Positions 8,163-8,628 of a DNA stretch of 8,628 nt are shown here, one piece after another (the first letter of the stretch is position 1; every line of letters begins with the position of its first letter). Below the pieces are notes generated by a model. That model was given only the letters and a program-made list of their open reading frames with translations. It was not told where the DNA came from and made no database searches. Source of the stretch: Bacteroidota bacterium (GTDB taxonomy: Bacteria; Bacteroidota; Bacteroidia; Chitinophagales; Chitinophagaceae). The position numbers and the translations under genes were made by a program. The stretch lies in assembly GCA_023423835.1 (NCBI GenBank), contig JAFAEW010000005.1:1-8628 (forward strand). The letters are read 5' to 3'.

Positions 8163-8546
8163 GATACCAAAGGAGCAGACGATAATCGCTACAGTAAATA
8201 CATATCTGCCGAACGGCCTGCAGAGTGGCTGTTCAATGGCAAACCCGGTGAACGTGCCGGTGGTGACTTTGACAACCGTTACAGTCAGCGCGGTGTGCAG
8301 TGGGCGGTAAACCGCATTGCAAAAGATGCAGGGATCATCAAGGAAGTAAGCGTACACACCTTGCGCCATACCTATGCCTGCCACCTGCTGGAAGATGGTA
8401 TGAACATCGTAACGCTCAAAGAACTTATGGGTCACGCCAACATAGAAACGACGATGGAATACCTGCACATCTGCCAGTTGGATGACCGTAAAATGTTCAG
8501 TCCCTTAGACAGCCTCTTTGCCCGATGCGCCCCGCTCTTGAAGTAG
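8163..8546 (+). pseudogene. 5'-truncated tyrosine recombinase (phage integrase family), C-terminal catalytic part
   Basis: This is the C-terminal half of a tyrosine site-specific recombinase of the kind carried with IS91-family elements in Bacteroidota. The frame is open from the lipocalin side but has no proper start; the first near-start is an internal GTG at 8295. Recognisable homology begins at about 8187 (YISAERPAEWLFNG, then YSQRGVQWAV). The second catalytic box is intact: His and Arg in HTLRH (8355-8369), His in MGHAN (8433-8435) and the nucleophile Tyr in MEYLH (8460-8462). The N-terminal DNA-binding domain and the first catalytic Arg are absent. Upstream codons 8163-8186 read DTKGADDN, which resembles the KGxKDR box but would need about a dozen residues deleted after it. 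The fragment alone cannot be active. It ends FARCAPLLK inside the start of the next gene. Confidence 0.85.
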
Positions 8547-8628
8547 CCGATGTGCTGCAAAGGCTGGGTAGTGGAAGAGAGGAGATTGGACTGAACTCAC
8601 ATCAGTTAAGGACACTGCGAGCCATAGA
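8525..8628 (+). CDS. IS91-family transposase, N-terminal start (runs off window)
   Basis: The first 34 residues begin MRPALEVADVLQRLG and continue LNSHQLRTLRAI. This matches the N-terminal start of IS91-family transposases, where an (RP)x(Y/L)EVADV segment and L...Q...L.AI precede the zinc-binding domain and the HUH nuclease with its catalytic tyrosines. Those later domains lie beyond 8628. The enzyme class carries out rolling-circle-like single-strand transposition. The ATG lies inside the recombinase gene, overlapping it by 22 nt in a different frame, which suggests translational coupling. No Shine-Dalgarno is seen. Whether the gene is intact cannot be judged from this window. Confidence 0.8.
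   Translation, partial: MRPALEVADVLQRLGSGREEIGLNSHQLRTLRAI

Larger units (their letters stand above)
8163..8628 (+). mobile_element. Edge of an IS91-like element with tyrosine recombinase, left end missing
   Basis: A recombinase fragment and an overlapping IS91-family transposase start form the left part of an insertion element that continues past the window. Because the recombinase lacks its 5' half, the element's true left terminus is absent. The boundary with chromosomal DNA lies between about 8143 and 8187. No terminal inverted repeat or target duplication is seen, as expected for IS91-type elements, which do not make them. By eye this stretch is more GC-rich than the lipocalin gene beside it. 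Confidence 0.7.

Noticed and set aside
8139..8468. 109-codon minus-strand frame opposite the recombinase fragment
   Set aside because: It is antisense to recognisable recombinase motifs and overlaps the lipocalin start; a shadow frame.

Overview
The window looks like chromosomal DNA from a member of the Bacteroidota, probably Chitinophagales/Sphingobacteria-like. The grounds are a SusC/SusD outer-membrane pair, A-rich leaders without clear Shine-Dalgarno sites, a promoter candidate of the Bacteroidota TTTG/TAnnTTTG type, and rRNA sequences of Bacteroidota character. The genus cannot be read from the sequence.

Layout: (1) 1-628 is the end of a ribosomal RNA operon: the last ~367 nt of 23S rRNA, a 107-nt spacer with no tRNA, a complete 5S rRNA and a near-perfect 13-bp intrinsic terminator. 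(2) 806-5472 is a two-gene nutrient-uptake unit. It has a promoter candidate overlapping an inverted repeat, a SusC-like TonB-dependent transporter, a SusD-like lipoprotein 10 nt downstream, and a 14-bp stem-loop after it. No glycosidase, peptidase, sigma/anti-sigma pair or other regulator lies beside it, so its substrate is not indicated. (3) 5620-6938 holds a TauE/SafE-family permease and a small DUF1648 membrane protein, 29 nt apart and probably co-transcribed. (4) 6954-8142, on the minus strand, holds a secreted protein of unknown function and, upstream of it, a Blc-type lipocalin whose lipoprotein cysteine is replaced by an N-terminal membrane anchor. (5) 8163-8628 is mobile DNA: the C-terminal half of a tyrosine recombinase, 5'-truncated within about 20-45 bp of the lipocalin start, overlapping by 22 nt the start of an IS91-family transposase that runs off the window.

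Most of the window is ordinary. I see no clear undescribed system. The best leads are the broken mobile-element edge against the lipocalin gene, the overlapping recombinase/IS91 gene pair, the membrane-anchored lipocalin, the unrecognised two-cysteine secreted protein, and the inverted repeat at the SusC promoter candidate.
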